Source: Owenia fusiformis (Eukaryota > Annelida > Polychaeta > Sabellida > Oweniidae). Taken from it: DNA of 64,000 bases. Below, in pieces: positions 56,001 through 64,000 of this stretch (within the stretch, counting starts at the first letter, position 1; every line of letters starts with the position of its first letter). The notes under the pieces were generated by a model that worked only from the letters and a program-made list of their open reading frames with translations, searched no databases and had not been told where the DNA came from. Both the position numbers and the translations under genes were made by a program. Location: positions 13,436,822 through 13,500,821 of the forward strand of contig CAIIXF020000008.1 of the NCBI GenBank assembly GCA_903813345.2, given 5' to 3'.

Positions 56001-56870
56001 GACCTTCACATGCACAAATAAAACAAAACATTTTACTGTAATGCATCCCTTTTTTCAAGTGTAGGAGTTTTTATATCAAATAAATCCAGTGTTGACTTTA
56101 TGTGCTACTTGATGACTGCTTCATGATGAGTGGTCTGATTTTGTAGTGCTCTTGACCTCAAGGCGGGGCTGGATATTTTACCTTATTTTATTGTTTTCAA
56201 GCAAAATGTATGTCCAGTACAATCATATATATTACATATAGCACTGTATAGTGTATAATACATATTAAAACTTCAGACCTACCATTATTTAGCTGAAAAC
56301 TGTTAAATATTTGTTTCACTTTTGTCTATTTGGAATTTTTTCATTGAATTGCACTTCAAAAATGTGGACATTAGTTAGTACACTTGCAGTATAGAAAAAC
56401 TATTAAACATAGAGATGGAACTAAAATTTAGTAAAAGCTTAGTAAAAGCTACAAAATACAACAAAATAAAAGTATTTTCAATGATATTCAGACTCACGCA
56501 CTATAAGTGCAACCCTTTTAAATATACAATAGAATAATTATACTTTTCAAATATAGTACTTTACTCAATTTTGATGTGATTTATTACAGTCTGAAGTGTA
56601 CTAAACATTGCAATGTTCAATACAAGTATAACAGCTATGAAAAATAAGCATGAATAATTCTTGTGTGGCCATTATTCTACAGGTGAACTCTTTGTGTAAA
56701 TATTTTTTACATTTTGTTTAATTGTTCAAATTTTTCTTCTATTTAGAGGGTTCCCCAAAAGGTGTGATTCTACTGTCTCCTTCACTGATCCACTTGAAAA
56801 AAACTGGGATCATTTGCAGTTAACATTAATCTCTGAGTATTCATTGCCAAAGCCTAACCATTCTAATAAA
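47018..56870 (+). CDS. H2C2-BTB/POZ-C2H2 zinc finger protein, 10 coding exons
   Basis: Coding exons: 47028-47390, 47961-48032, 48565-49399, 49727-49825, 50222-50803, 51419-51524, 52497-52510, 54244-54337, 55494-55582, 56747-56823. All are GT-AG, phases agree, 776 residues; polyadenylation signal at 56865. A TTTCAG acceptor ten nt before the ATG implies a 5' UTR exon upstream. Domains: RRRRF basic patch; integrase-type H2C2 module His107, His112, Cys141, Cys144; TPVK/ETVKTPEK repeats (about 150-245); BTB/POZ (about 275-385: VLCDVTIQ, AHKLILCANSS, AIVDFLYGE); acidic exon DEEDEDSDIEE; SPAKVSDGPDTPK 13-mers; C2H2 fingers at about 626-650, 654-685 and 697-719; acidic tail. Nuclear DNA-binding regulator is inferred. 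The name and targets are unknown. Confidence 0.85.
47690..47850. repeat. GTGTTCACTA-type interspersed repeat, copy 4
   Basis: ATGTGTTCACTCTAGGTAGG, GTGTTCACTACAGAG and GAGAGGTGTTCACTAAGACA, then TTTTACTTTGTA. In the first coding intron of the BTB gene. Confidence 0.6.
47961..48032 (+). other. Exon carrying the Cys half of the H2C2 module
   Basis: 72-nt, phase-0 exon reading MKKDFLFVNIDEVRDYISHC then EQCQ. Joined to the previous exon it gives H-x4-H-x28-C-x2-C, the zinc-binding pattern N-terminal to integrase cores in LTR retroelements. No integrase catalytic core follows. Confidence 0.8.
48095..48365. repeat. 43-bp tandem repeat, about 5-6 copies
   Basis: Unit TGACATGTTGAGTGAGTATT followed by TTGACACATTAAATGAGTATAGC, nearly identical between copies, in the intron before the BTB exon. 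Confidence 0.9.
51101..51139. repeat. (TTTG)n microsatellite
   Basis: About ten uninterrupted TTTG units in the BTB-gene intron 50804-51418. Confidence 0.95.
52497..52510 (+). other. 14-nt microexon of the BTB gene
   Basis: GGGCAAAGAAATGA between TTTTTCAG and GTAAGTAC. It is needed for frame: exon 51419-51524 ends in phase 2 and exon 54244-54337 needs phase 1; this exon bridges them exactly and reads GKEM with split codons either side. Confidence 0.75.
52721..53734 (-). mobile_element. Decayed mariner element
   Basis: Left end CAAGGTGTTCAGGAAATAAA and right end TTTATTTCCTGAACACCCTG are inverted repeats flanked by TA. The interior on the minus strand encodes part of a mariner transposase (53034-53372). 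About 1.0 kb, slightly shorter than full mariners. In the BTB-gene intron 52511-54243. Confidence 0.85.
53034..53372 (-). pseudogene. Mariner transposase fragment, C-terminal part
   Basis: 112-codon frame with HLDNSPS, then HPPYSPNLAPNDLYFF; the two aspartates are separated by 34 residues, the mariner DD34D signature. The N-terminal helix-turn-helix part and first catalytic aspartate are not in this frame, so it is inactive. Confidence 0.85.
54485..55212. mobile_element. Foldback element, family B
   Basis: Left arm AAAGGAGGAGGGAAGTTAGC ... CATCAATATGTTGCATTTTG is repeated inverted on the right, ending GCTAACTTCCCTCCTCCTTT. Arms of about 280 bp around an about 180-bp centre. In the BTB-gene intron 54338-55493. 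Confidence 0.8.
56865..56870 (+). terminator. Polyadenylation signal AATAAA, BTB gene
   Basis: 42 nt after the TAA stop at 56821-56823, in TTCTAATAAAGTTTTG context. Confidence 0.75.
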
Positions 56871-56984
56871 GTTTTGATATTGTAATTGATATAATATATA
56901 TTGTACGGTACTTAGAATTAAAAATCTTCAAGTAGAATAAACAGTCATAACTACCATTTCCATGTCTTGCGCATGCGCAATTGA

Positions 56985-57070
56985 TTATATCACCAACCTT
57001 GTTTGGTGGTTGGTGTTTGGCATCTGTAACGAATGGCAGGTGGTGACAGTTTGCATGTGAGAGCCTTCTT
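56985..57070. mobile_element. Short relative of the TGTCACCACC element
   Basis: Contains CAGGTGGTGACAGTTTGCAT and an internal inverted pair CACCAACC...GGTTGGTG. On the minus strand it reads TGTCACCACCTGCC like the left end of the elements at 11601 and 38108. Confidence 0.45.
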
Positions 57071-57235
57071 AATTAACTAGCTTAGACACACCATACTTGT
57101 TCCTATGATCATATCCAGCAAATTGATTGGATTGCATATCTACTAAGCTCAGTAATTATTAATCAGTGTCAACGAACAGCATGTGTTTTTGAAAGCGAAT
57201 CACTTCTGCCTCCTTTTTTGTGGTGCATGTATTTG

Positions 57236-57390
57236 TTTCTTTGTAGTTGTCCAATATGAATGTATTATCATTATTACAGAGGTGACAAGCTGTCCTAATA
57301 TTGGCTTATAACAGCAAGAGAATGTTCTTGTTTTTGTAGTTGTCCAATATGAATGTATTATCATTATTACAGAGGTGACAAGCAGTTCTA
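57236..57390. repeat. Two-copy direct repeat
   Basis: TTGTAGTTGTCCAATATGAA and TTATCATTATTACAGAGGTG occur twice about 97 bp apart. Confidence 0.85.
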
Positions 57391-57747
57391 TTATTGGCCA
57401 CATATGGGCTCCTTATATCAGCATAAGAATATGAATTGTCGTTATATCTAGTTGGCCAACCATCTGTATGTTATCAAAAGTAGAGAGGGTAGAAGGATTC
57501 CTAACACTGGCTGCAAATTCATTCCTGAAATCAATATAAATGGCATCAGTTATTGCAATACAGTATTAATTGAAACTTTCAATAAAATTGATGGACAATC
57601 AAAACAAATTTTCATAGGTGGCAAAATAAAATGTTGATATACTATTTTTAGCAGACACCCGATCAGACAATTTTAAGAAAAATGTGATTTTATATTGTGA
57701 CATAGCAATCTGCATCACCATGGAAACCTATTGGATGATAGATTATT

Positions 57748-60700
57748 TTAAAAGAGAAAGTAGAAAAAACAGCCTGGTGTCATTTCAGAATTAAAACGAG
57801 CTACATGTCTTTGAGAAGGCACCCAAGTCCCACCTGTATTACATGATCCAGTTAATCCTACTGTTTTCGCTGCACCCTCTAGTACACCCCATTCTGGAAT
57901 TTCGCTTGGAATACAATCTGTCTTCTGCTTTATACAGTCAGTGATATTCTGTCCATTATCCATAAACCTGAAATAAGAGATCTCATCTATTTATATTTGT
58001 CTCCTCTATATACATTTGCTTCATCTATTCATATTTGCCTCATCTATTTACATTTGCTTTGCCTATTTATATTTGCCTCACCTATATACCGTACATTTGC
58101 CTCATCTATATTAAATTGCCTCACATAATATATTTATATTTCCCTTACCTATTTACGTTTGCCTCATCTATTTACATTTGTCCCACCTATTTATATTTGC
58201 CTCACCCATTTACATTTGCCTCATCTATTTATATTTGCCTCACCCATTTACATTTGCCTCACCTATTTACATTTGCCTCACATAATATATTTGCATTTGC
58301 CTCCCTTATTTATGTTTGCCTCATCTATTTATATTTGCATCCCCTATATACATTTGCCTCACCTAATTACATTTGCCTCATCTATTTACATTTGCCTCAT
58401 CTATTTACATTTGCCTCATCTATTTACATTTGCCTCACCTAATTTTGGATCTAGTAATGTTGTACACTTACAAATTCTTATTGCTTCCAATAACCATTTG
58501 CAGGTGATTTGATGCCTTGTTAAATTTTGATGTGTCATTCATTATTTGAATTCGAAAACTTATAAAAACGAGTTCCTGGAAAGTGAAAGAACCAGGTTTA
58601 GAAATATAACCCCCTCCCCCAGTCACACATGTCACTCCATACTAATTAGCAAAACACCCTACCCTGTCCTAAAATTTTTGAAATGGGATGTTGGGGGTGA
58701 GACGTCCTAAATATGTTTGGACTTGGTTCATGTCAAAGGGTTCACCAAATCAGTCCTTGCAATGCTAATTGATATATGAATTAATAATAAGAGTAAAATT
58801 GGAGATGTGTTATACTCATGAAACTTGCATGGAAATTGTATATTTTGATTGACTTAATTACTTCAAAACATAAAATGTTTTTCAATGTCAATTTTTAAAA
58901 GTTATAGGCAATGTAGAAATCAATAATCATGATTTATTGAGTAAAATTATTATAAACTTTACACACAAAATCAATAAAATGTATTATAGGCGTCTAAGAT
59001 ACTTTCAACAGTTCAATCATTTCTGTTCATTTAAGACATGTACATAATTCCCATACCTTATTATTTTGACTCAGAGATTAGTTCATAAAAAGGTTGCAAA
59101 ACATAGAATTATAACTTGAATTGGCTTTGGGTGTTTCTTACTGAAGAACCATGGGCTTTCTCTCTTGAAAGCCCATGGGCTTTCTCTCTTGAAAGCCCAT
59201 GGTAGAACTAATAGAAATAGAACATTTATTTCACAATGACTCACTGCGGAACTCTGTGTTTATGGTTAACGTATTTCTAAAAATTAAAATGCTCAATAGT
59301 TGCTTTGCATGATAAGTAAATAGTACATGAATGGTACTGTCTGGCTACTCCCTGGGTGACGTTAGTTCCATTCAATAAATTTACATAGAAATTCAGTCAT
59401 TCAGAAGTGATCATTGACATATGATGAATGTTGTGATAGGATGGAATATAAGTTAACACATTAAAAGTACCAAAATGAAATCACAAGATATCCATTTTGA
59501 AATGCAACAGGGGTTTCCACCAAATATGAAGAAAATTAGTCAATTTGTTCTTTGAGTTGAAAACAATTAATGGAACTCATACATGAGAAAACTCATGCAC
59601 CTGAGATTGAGATCTTATCACATAAAGAGGCACACATATTTTCATGAATTTTTCCATTTTTAGATCACAAAATCTATCAAAATTTCTACAACATTAAAGA
59701 TAAGTCACACAATATTATATCTTATTAAAGCTAATTTAACTCCCCATCTTTTTTTGTATATAATACATGGTTCACCTGTGTGATCCTAAATACTTTAAAG
59801 AAAGTGTACAAAGTGTTCTATTTTATATTGCCCAACCTGTCTGTGTGGTAAGTAACAGGGCAATCAGCTTGAAATTATTGGGGAGGAAAATGGGGGATAC
59901 AACTGGATAGTAATCTGTGTTGGTTCTCAGAAGGGGACTCTTGTTGGTTCTCATTGTTTAATTAAGTGTGAAGGAAATGTTGACCTATGCATCCAAGGTC
60001 CATATCCATATCATTTCTAGGGACAGCTTCACATAAAAGTTTCCTTAGTGGTAGTATGAGTATGAGGGGGATAAAGACAAGGATTAGGGATTGCATGCAA
60101 TGCAAATGTCCAGGGAAAGCAAAAAGTAGAACCCCACTACAGGCTAGAGGTTAACTAAAAAGATCTGTTTCATTTTGAGAATATTGATTAAAAATCAAAT
60201 TTTTCTTCGGTTCATATCATTGCTTGTAATTTATAGGGTCAGCATCTACCAGATTGTATTATATGCTAATAGGATTATATTTATGATGCATTATTGTATC
60301 TACTGTATGTTATGAAGAAGGGCGAGGCACGGAGGAATCTTTTGCTATCTATGTTAAGTGCTTGTCTTACATTCATAAATTGTGAGGCAAAATTGTGGGA
60401 AAATTCAAATCCTCCCAGATAACCTAAATATTACTCTACGACAACCACCTAGGAGGTGTCTTGGATTTCACACGATGGATATTGTTTATCTATGATAGGT
60501 GTCAAAATCAGGCCCATAACCAGGGGGGGAATCCATCGAACCCCCCTCGCCAAAAATTCTTTCAAAATCATGCAGTTTTTCATCATTCTGAGCACATTTT
60601 AAGTGATTTTGTCCATTTTTGGACCAAAATTTTCAAAAGTGATCTACCCCCTAGAAATTTTTAAAAAGTGAACCCCCTTAGCAAATCCTGGCTACGGGCC

Positions 60701-61963
60701 TGAACATGGTAGTTTGATGATGTAAATTTACGACATATTTCTGGAAATGGGAATCTTTCACAAGTTGGTAATACACAATTGAATGTACAATATCGTAAGT
60801 CTACGACATATCTGGAAATGACCCCCAGGCTCTTGCCATGGATTGCCTAACAAATTGTGCAAGCAACAAGAATGAAAATCTATTAATTTATTTTTTTCTC
60901 CTTTGAAAACAAAAGACTAATAAGGCCAAATTTGATGTCACAAGAAAGAATATTTAAATGACTAAAATATATTTATATTGAACTGTGCAAACACTCCAAA
61001 CTAAACCTTTACTTACTTGCATAAACTTGTAAGATCACCTGCGGAATATCCTGTCAGGCAGTCCTTTGCATCTAAGGGGTTACTGCATGATAAAGCCAGA
61101 GCAACTAGACCTGTGGAAATAAACAGTGTACATTAACTAATTTACACAGTAAACCTGTATAATAACCGTGTACAATAACTCTGTACAGTAACTTTGCACA
61201 TTTACCTTGCACAGTTAACTTTGTACAATTAACTTTGCACAGTAACGTGGCACAGTTATTTTGCATTCAAGTACAATTTGAATAAAAGAACAATAAAATA
61301 ATATATGGCTCAAGTTAATACAAACTTTATCTTCTTGAAAATATTTAGGCTTAAAAATTACCTATACCAACAAAAAGCATTACAAGTTCAAAATTGATAT
61401 TGATCTCCGATTTTTCAATTTTAAATGCAAATATTTAGGATCAGAATTATAGAGCATGCCCCTTTAAATTGCAATTGTATATGTGACATCTATTACATAA
61501 ATAATAAGCATATGAATAATTACCATTGATTAGCTAAAAATGTTTTTTCTCAATTTTAAATACAGTAGTTATTTATTTCAGAAAAATGATTTTGCCTACA
61601 TTTGGTGCATACTATTTTTCTCATCTTTTTGTCTTGATATTTCAAGGCATGAAATCTAAATGAATGGTTTTTATGGCTGCAAGGTTAAATATCTTTTGAG
61701 ATGTTTTCAGAAAAGAAAAATATTTTTTTAAATTAGATCTTTTTTTACTGAAACTGTTAAAAATTATTCCTCAGTTCTATATGTATCCTTTTTGCCATAG
61801 GTGTTTTATTGTCTTACTTTGGCATGCCTGTTTTTGGATCCTATCTTTATCAATAAAATCCTTGATGGGATTCAAAACAATTTAAAACAAAATTGTGCAA
61901 TTCTGGAAGAAAAATTGAAGAAAACTTACCTGCTAGTATAGCAAAAGAGATGTAAACCTTCAT
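57748..61963 (-). CDS. Small cysteine-rich secreted protein, 115 residues
   Basis: Exons 61963-61930, 61110-61017 and 57967-57748, phases 1 and 2, all GT-AG. The N-terminus MKVYISFAILAGLVALALSC is a textbook signal peptide with a likely cleavage near the Ser-Cys. The mature chain has seven cysteines (in CSN, DCL, LCK, DCI, DCI, SCN, GCF) over about 95 residues, suggesting three disulphides plus one extra. One NIT glycosylation sequon. The last residues CFFYFLF are unusually hydrophobic, so a further exon beyond 57780 might replace them; none was found. Cysteine spacing loosely recalls DUF19-like secreted proteins, but no family is assigned. Intron 2 holds a 19-bp minisatellite. Confidence 0.65.
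58030..58445. repeat. 19-bp minisatellite, about 21 units
   Basis: Unit CTCATCTATTTACATTTGC with C/T and A/T variants. It is open in more than one frame because 19 is not a multiple of three and the unit has no stop on the plus strand; not a gene. In intron 2 of the secreted-protein gene. Confidence 0.9.
59150..59203. repeat. Tandem perfect palindromes
   Basis: CCATGGGCTTTC-TCTCTT-GAAAGCCCATGG occurs twice, overlapping at CCCATGG; both can form stem-loops. Confidence 0.9.
60509..60702. mobile_element. Short element with CAGGCCCGTAGCCAGG-like inverted ends, copy 1
   Basis: Begins CAGGCCCATAACCAGG and ends CCTGGCTACGGGCCTG; the interior is C/G-run rich then AT-rich. A second copy lies at 63406-63578. 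Confidence 0.6.
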
Positions 61964-62289
61964 TTTTGTTACTTGAACCTGCTTTTTCTTAAAAGGTATT
62001 CAAATTAATGTGTCCAATATATTTATTGATGTGAATTCAGCAAACATTTGCATAAACATGCATTAAATCTCAGTATTTTATGATGACGCTTAAATTGGCA
62101 AGCACTCTTATATTGTGCTTGAGTTTAAAAATACAGTATTCAAGAAATGCAAAGGTTACTGTAAAGCATCAGTGATTTTCAATTATTTTTTCACAAGATA
62201 TCTATGGTCACGAAACATGAATCAAATACATGTAGTGAAATTGGGTCCCACTTATAATACACAATTTACATTTAGTATTCAGTGTTATT

Positions 62290-62378
62290 TGTATTATCCA
62301 TGGATGTCAGTTGCATTCTCCATGCAGGATCCATGGATGTCAGTTGCACTCTCCATGGATGTCAGTTGCACTCTGAGT
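62290..62378. repeat. Short tandem repeat CCATGGATGTCAGTTGCA
   Basis: Three to four units of about 21-31 bp with TCCATGGATGTCAGTTGCAC, upstream of the second zinc-finger locus. Confidence 0.85.
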
Positions 62379-62543
62379 TGATGGGAAAAAATTAAGAAAT
62401 TAACTTAATCAAATAATCCTAAGAAAATAAAAATCTTTATAAAGACCTTTGCATTTGGTGTGAATATTAATAAAATTAGACAATTTTACCCACAATTTGA
62501 GTAAACAAATTGATTTATACATTTACATATTCACGTGCTCTAG

Positions 62544-63154
62544 GAACTTCTAAACGGAAAACATCAAGAAAGAGAAAATCAACCCAAAAAGCCTCAAAAT
62601 CCAAGAGAAACAAAGACAATGAACAAGAAAATATAAAAGATGCAGATCAACTGGAGATTGATGATAAAAAGCAAGTTTACAAGTGCCCAGAATGTGATAT
62701 TCGCATGAAAGGACGAAGTGCGTTCCAGAATCATAAAATCTTTTCACACTCAAGTAAGAAAAGTTTAGTGTAAAACAAGATTTAGAAGAATATCACAAAT
62801 ATAAAATTTATGTTTGTACGACAAATTAAAATCTAACAATTTTTACTTAATATTAAGAATTGTTTTTTTTGTTTTTATGTCACCATCTGTTAATCTGAAA
62901 CATACTGATAGGATCAAATCCTATGTTAAGTTATAGCCTTTTTTGTGGACGGTGTTCTGCCTTCGGTTTTGTCTGTACCAAATCGCAGGTGGTGACATTT
63001 TGCATTTAATGCCTTGTTACATTGTACATATACCTTATACATTTATAGAGAGCTATTGGTATTCCTGTACCTTATGTGAGGACCCTGAAAATGAAGGCAG
63101 GCATAAATACAAATCAAAGTCTGCTATGTATCTGCACTACAGAAAGCATCACCA
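62544..63154 (+). CDS. Zinc-finger exons paralogous to the BTB gene (partial, runs off window)
   Basis: Exon 62544-62753 (phase 1 to 1) encodes TSKRKTSRKRKSTQ, a basic tract, DADQLEIDDKK and a C2H2 finger YKCPECDIRMKGRSAFQNH ending FSHS. Exon 63049-63154 (phase 1 to 2) encodes SYWYSCTLCEDPENEG and a second finger ending YRKHH. The second exon is 106 nt, exactly like 51419-51524, with the same phases and a FYWFKCKLCDD-like start. No start codon exon or BTB exon was found between 56870 and 62543, and the next exon lies beyond 64000. Either a separate duplicated gene with its 5' end missing, or alternative 3' exons reached by splicing from the BTB gene. Confidence 0.7.
62879..63018. mobile_element. 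Short TGTCACCA-ended element
   Basis: TGTCACCATCT at 62879 and AGGTGGTGACA ending at 62997, followed by TTTTGCATTTAATGCCTTG, the inverted form of the flank of the 11601 and 38108 elements. Sits in the intron between the two zinc-finger exons. Confidence 0.6.
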
Positions 63155-63405
63155 GTAAGTCAAATTTATCATATACAAAACACAATAGGAGAAACTTATT
63201 GCTGATTTTCAAAACTTTCAATTTTATGCTCTATCCATTGGTTTAGGGTGATAGGGTATTATTCAAAAGATGGCAGTGCAGTCAAACTGTTCATCTATGT
63301 CGGAACTACGCTACTGCCATCTTTATATCAGCCTAAAACATTGCTGTGTGTCTTGTGTGACCATCATAAATCTAGCCAATATATCCAGAGTGAAGCATAA
63401 TTATT

Positions 63406-63578
63406 CAGGCCAATAGCCAGTTTTTGCCAAGTGGGACTCGCTTTTTAAAAAATTCCAGGGAGGTAAGCTTTTGACAAAAATGGCCAAAATTACTTATATT
63501 AAAATATGCTAAGAATGGTGAAATTTCATGAATTTGAAAGGATTTTTGGCCAGGGGGGATTCCCTGGCTACGGGTCTG
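63406..63578. mobile_element. Short element with CAGGCC...CCTGGCTACGGG ends, copy 2
   Basis: Begins CAGGCCAATAGCCAG and ends CCCTGGCTACGGGTCTG. Same family as 60509-60702. Confidence 0.55.
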
Positions 63579-63619
63579 ATGACTTGTTATTACTTGGTAT
63601 CGGGGGCTTCCCCTTAGCT

Positions 63620-63960
63620 TTCCCTACATAGTCCTACAAGCCTTATATGGATCTATCATATGACTTTAAAAATGGCAGACAACAGTAAGTTGGATTCCCA
63701 AGGAGGATTGGCAGCCATCATTCAAACTCGATACTCTGTTGCTTGCAGTGGAACAATTTGTTATGAATTTCTCTTTAGACCAAGTATTTCGTTGAAAAAT
63801 GGATATTACTCAGCAGTTCTAGTCTTCAAAATATGAGTAATATTGTTATCAAATTGGTCTATGCTGAGCAATGGAGCATCGAGTTTGAATAATGGCTTCC
63901 AATCCTCCTTGTTGGATTCCTATGTGATCCTGTAAGCCTTATATGGATCTACCACATGGA
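63620..63960. mobile_element. Foldback element flanked by long direct repeats
   Basis: Arms GGATTCCCAAGGAGGATTGG ... CAAACTCGAT (63692-63732) and the inverse (63878-63920). Outside the arms, AAGCCTTATATGGATCTA occurs in direct orientation on both sides (about 63639 and 63936). Confidence 0.6.
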
Positions 63961-64000
63961 CACCATGACCCAATACCAACTCTGAACTTTGAAAATCTCC

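Noticed and set aside
58035-58442. Two long hydrophobic plus-strand frames
   Set aside because: They are translations of the 19-bp minisatellite, giving a 19-residue repeat in every frame; not a gene.
58030-58445. Possible CRISPR-like array
   Set aside because: Contiguous 19-bp units without spacers in an animal intron; simple minisatellite.

Overview
The window is animal nuclear DNA. It is AT-rich, with GT-AG introns, polyadenylation signals and dense short mobile elements and minisatellites. Splicing by eye gives complete, frame-consistent reading of four genes: a YLPM1/ZAP3 orthologue, a crotonase-family enzyme, Rab1 and a BTB/zinc-finger gene. A small secreted-protein gene and a truncated zinc-finger locus are also present. 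The Rab1 and YLPM1 proteins are clearly metazoan. The repeat style (GACGGACGG runs, AGGTCA-rich satellites, TA-flanked foldback elements) suggests a marine invertebrate bilaterian, such as a mollusc, brachiopod or hemichordate. The clade cannot be fixed from this sequence alone.

Layout. Bases 692-32117 (minus strand) are the YLPM1 gene, 21 coding exons and 2,164 predicted residues. It ends in a P-loop kinase-like domain and an RVRW protein phosphatase 1 docking motif. Its two large 3' introns (1332-8657 and 8707-16541) hold no recognisable gene, only repeats and mobile elements. Intron 1 (28832-31790) carries a recent 710-bp direct duplication. A 216-bp divergent promoter separates YLPM1 from a two-exon crotonase (32334-33533, plus), predicted mitochondrial, which resembles a bacterial family and lacks one canonical catalytic glutamate. 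Rab1 (37010-46071, minus) is complete at 205 residues. An extra in-phase first exon at 45049-45164 would give an N-terminally extended isoform starting MGNFFFK.

After a CRE-containing divergent promoter, 47018-56870 (plus) holds a 10-coding-exon gene (776 residues). It combines a retroelement-integrase-type H2C2 zinc-binding module, a Lys/Thr/Pro repeat linker, a BTB/POZ domain, a second S/TP-rich repeat tract and three C2H2 fingers. One of its exons is only 14 nt. Downstream, 57748-61963 (minus) encodes a 115-residue cysteine-rich secreted protein. At 62544-63154 (plus) lies a second zinc-finger exon pair whose phases, and one exon length, match those of the BTB gene. It is either a duplicated gene or an alternative C-terminal cassette.

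Mobile DNA includes two copies of a TGTCACCACC-ended element carrying a ~115-bp AGGTCA-rich satellite, a related TGTCCCCACCA-ended element, several Tc1/mariner-like MITEs with TA target duplications, a decayed mariner DD34D transposase and multiple foldback elements. No rRNA, convincing functional tRNA or CRISPR array was seen.
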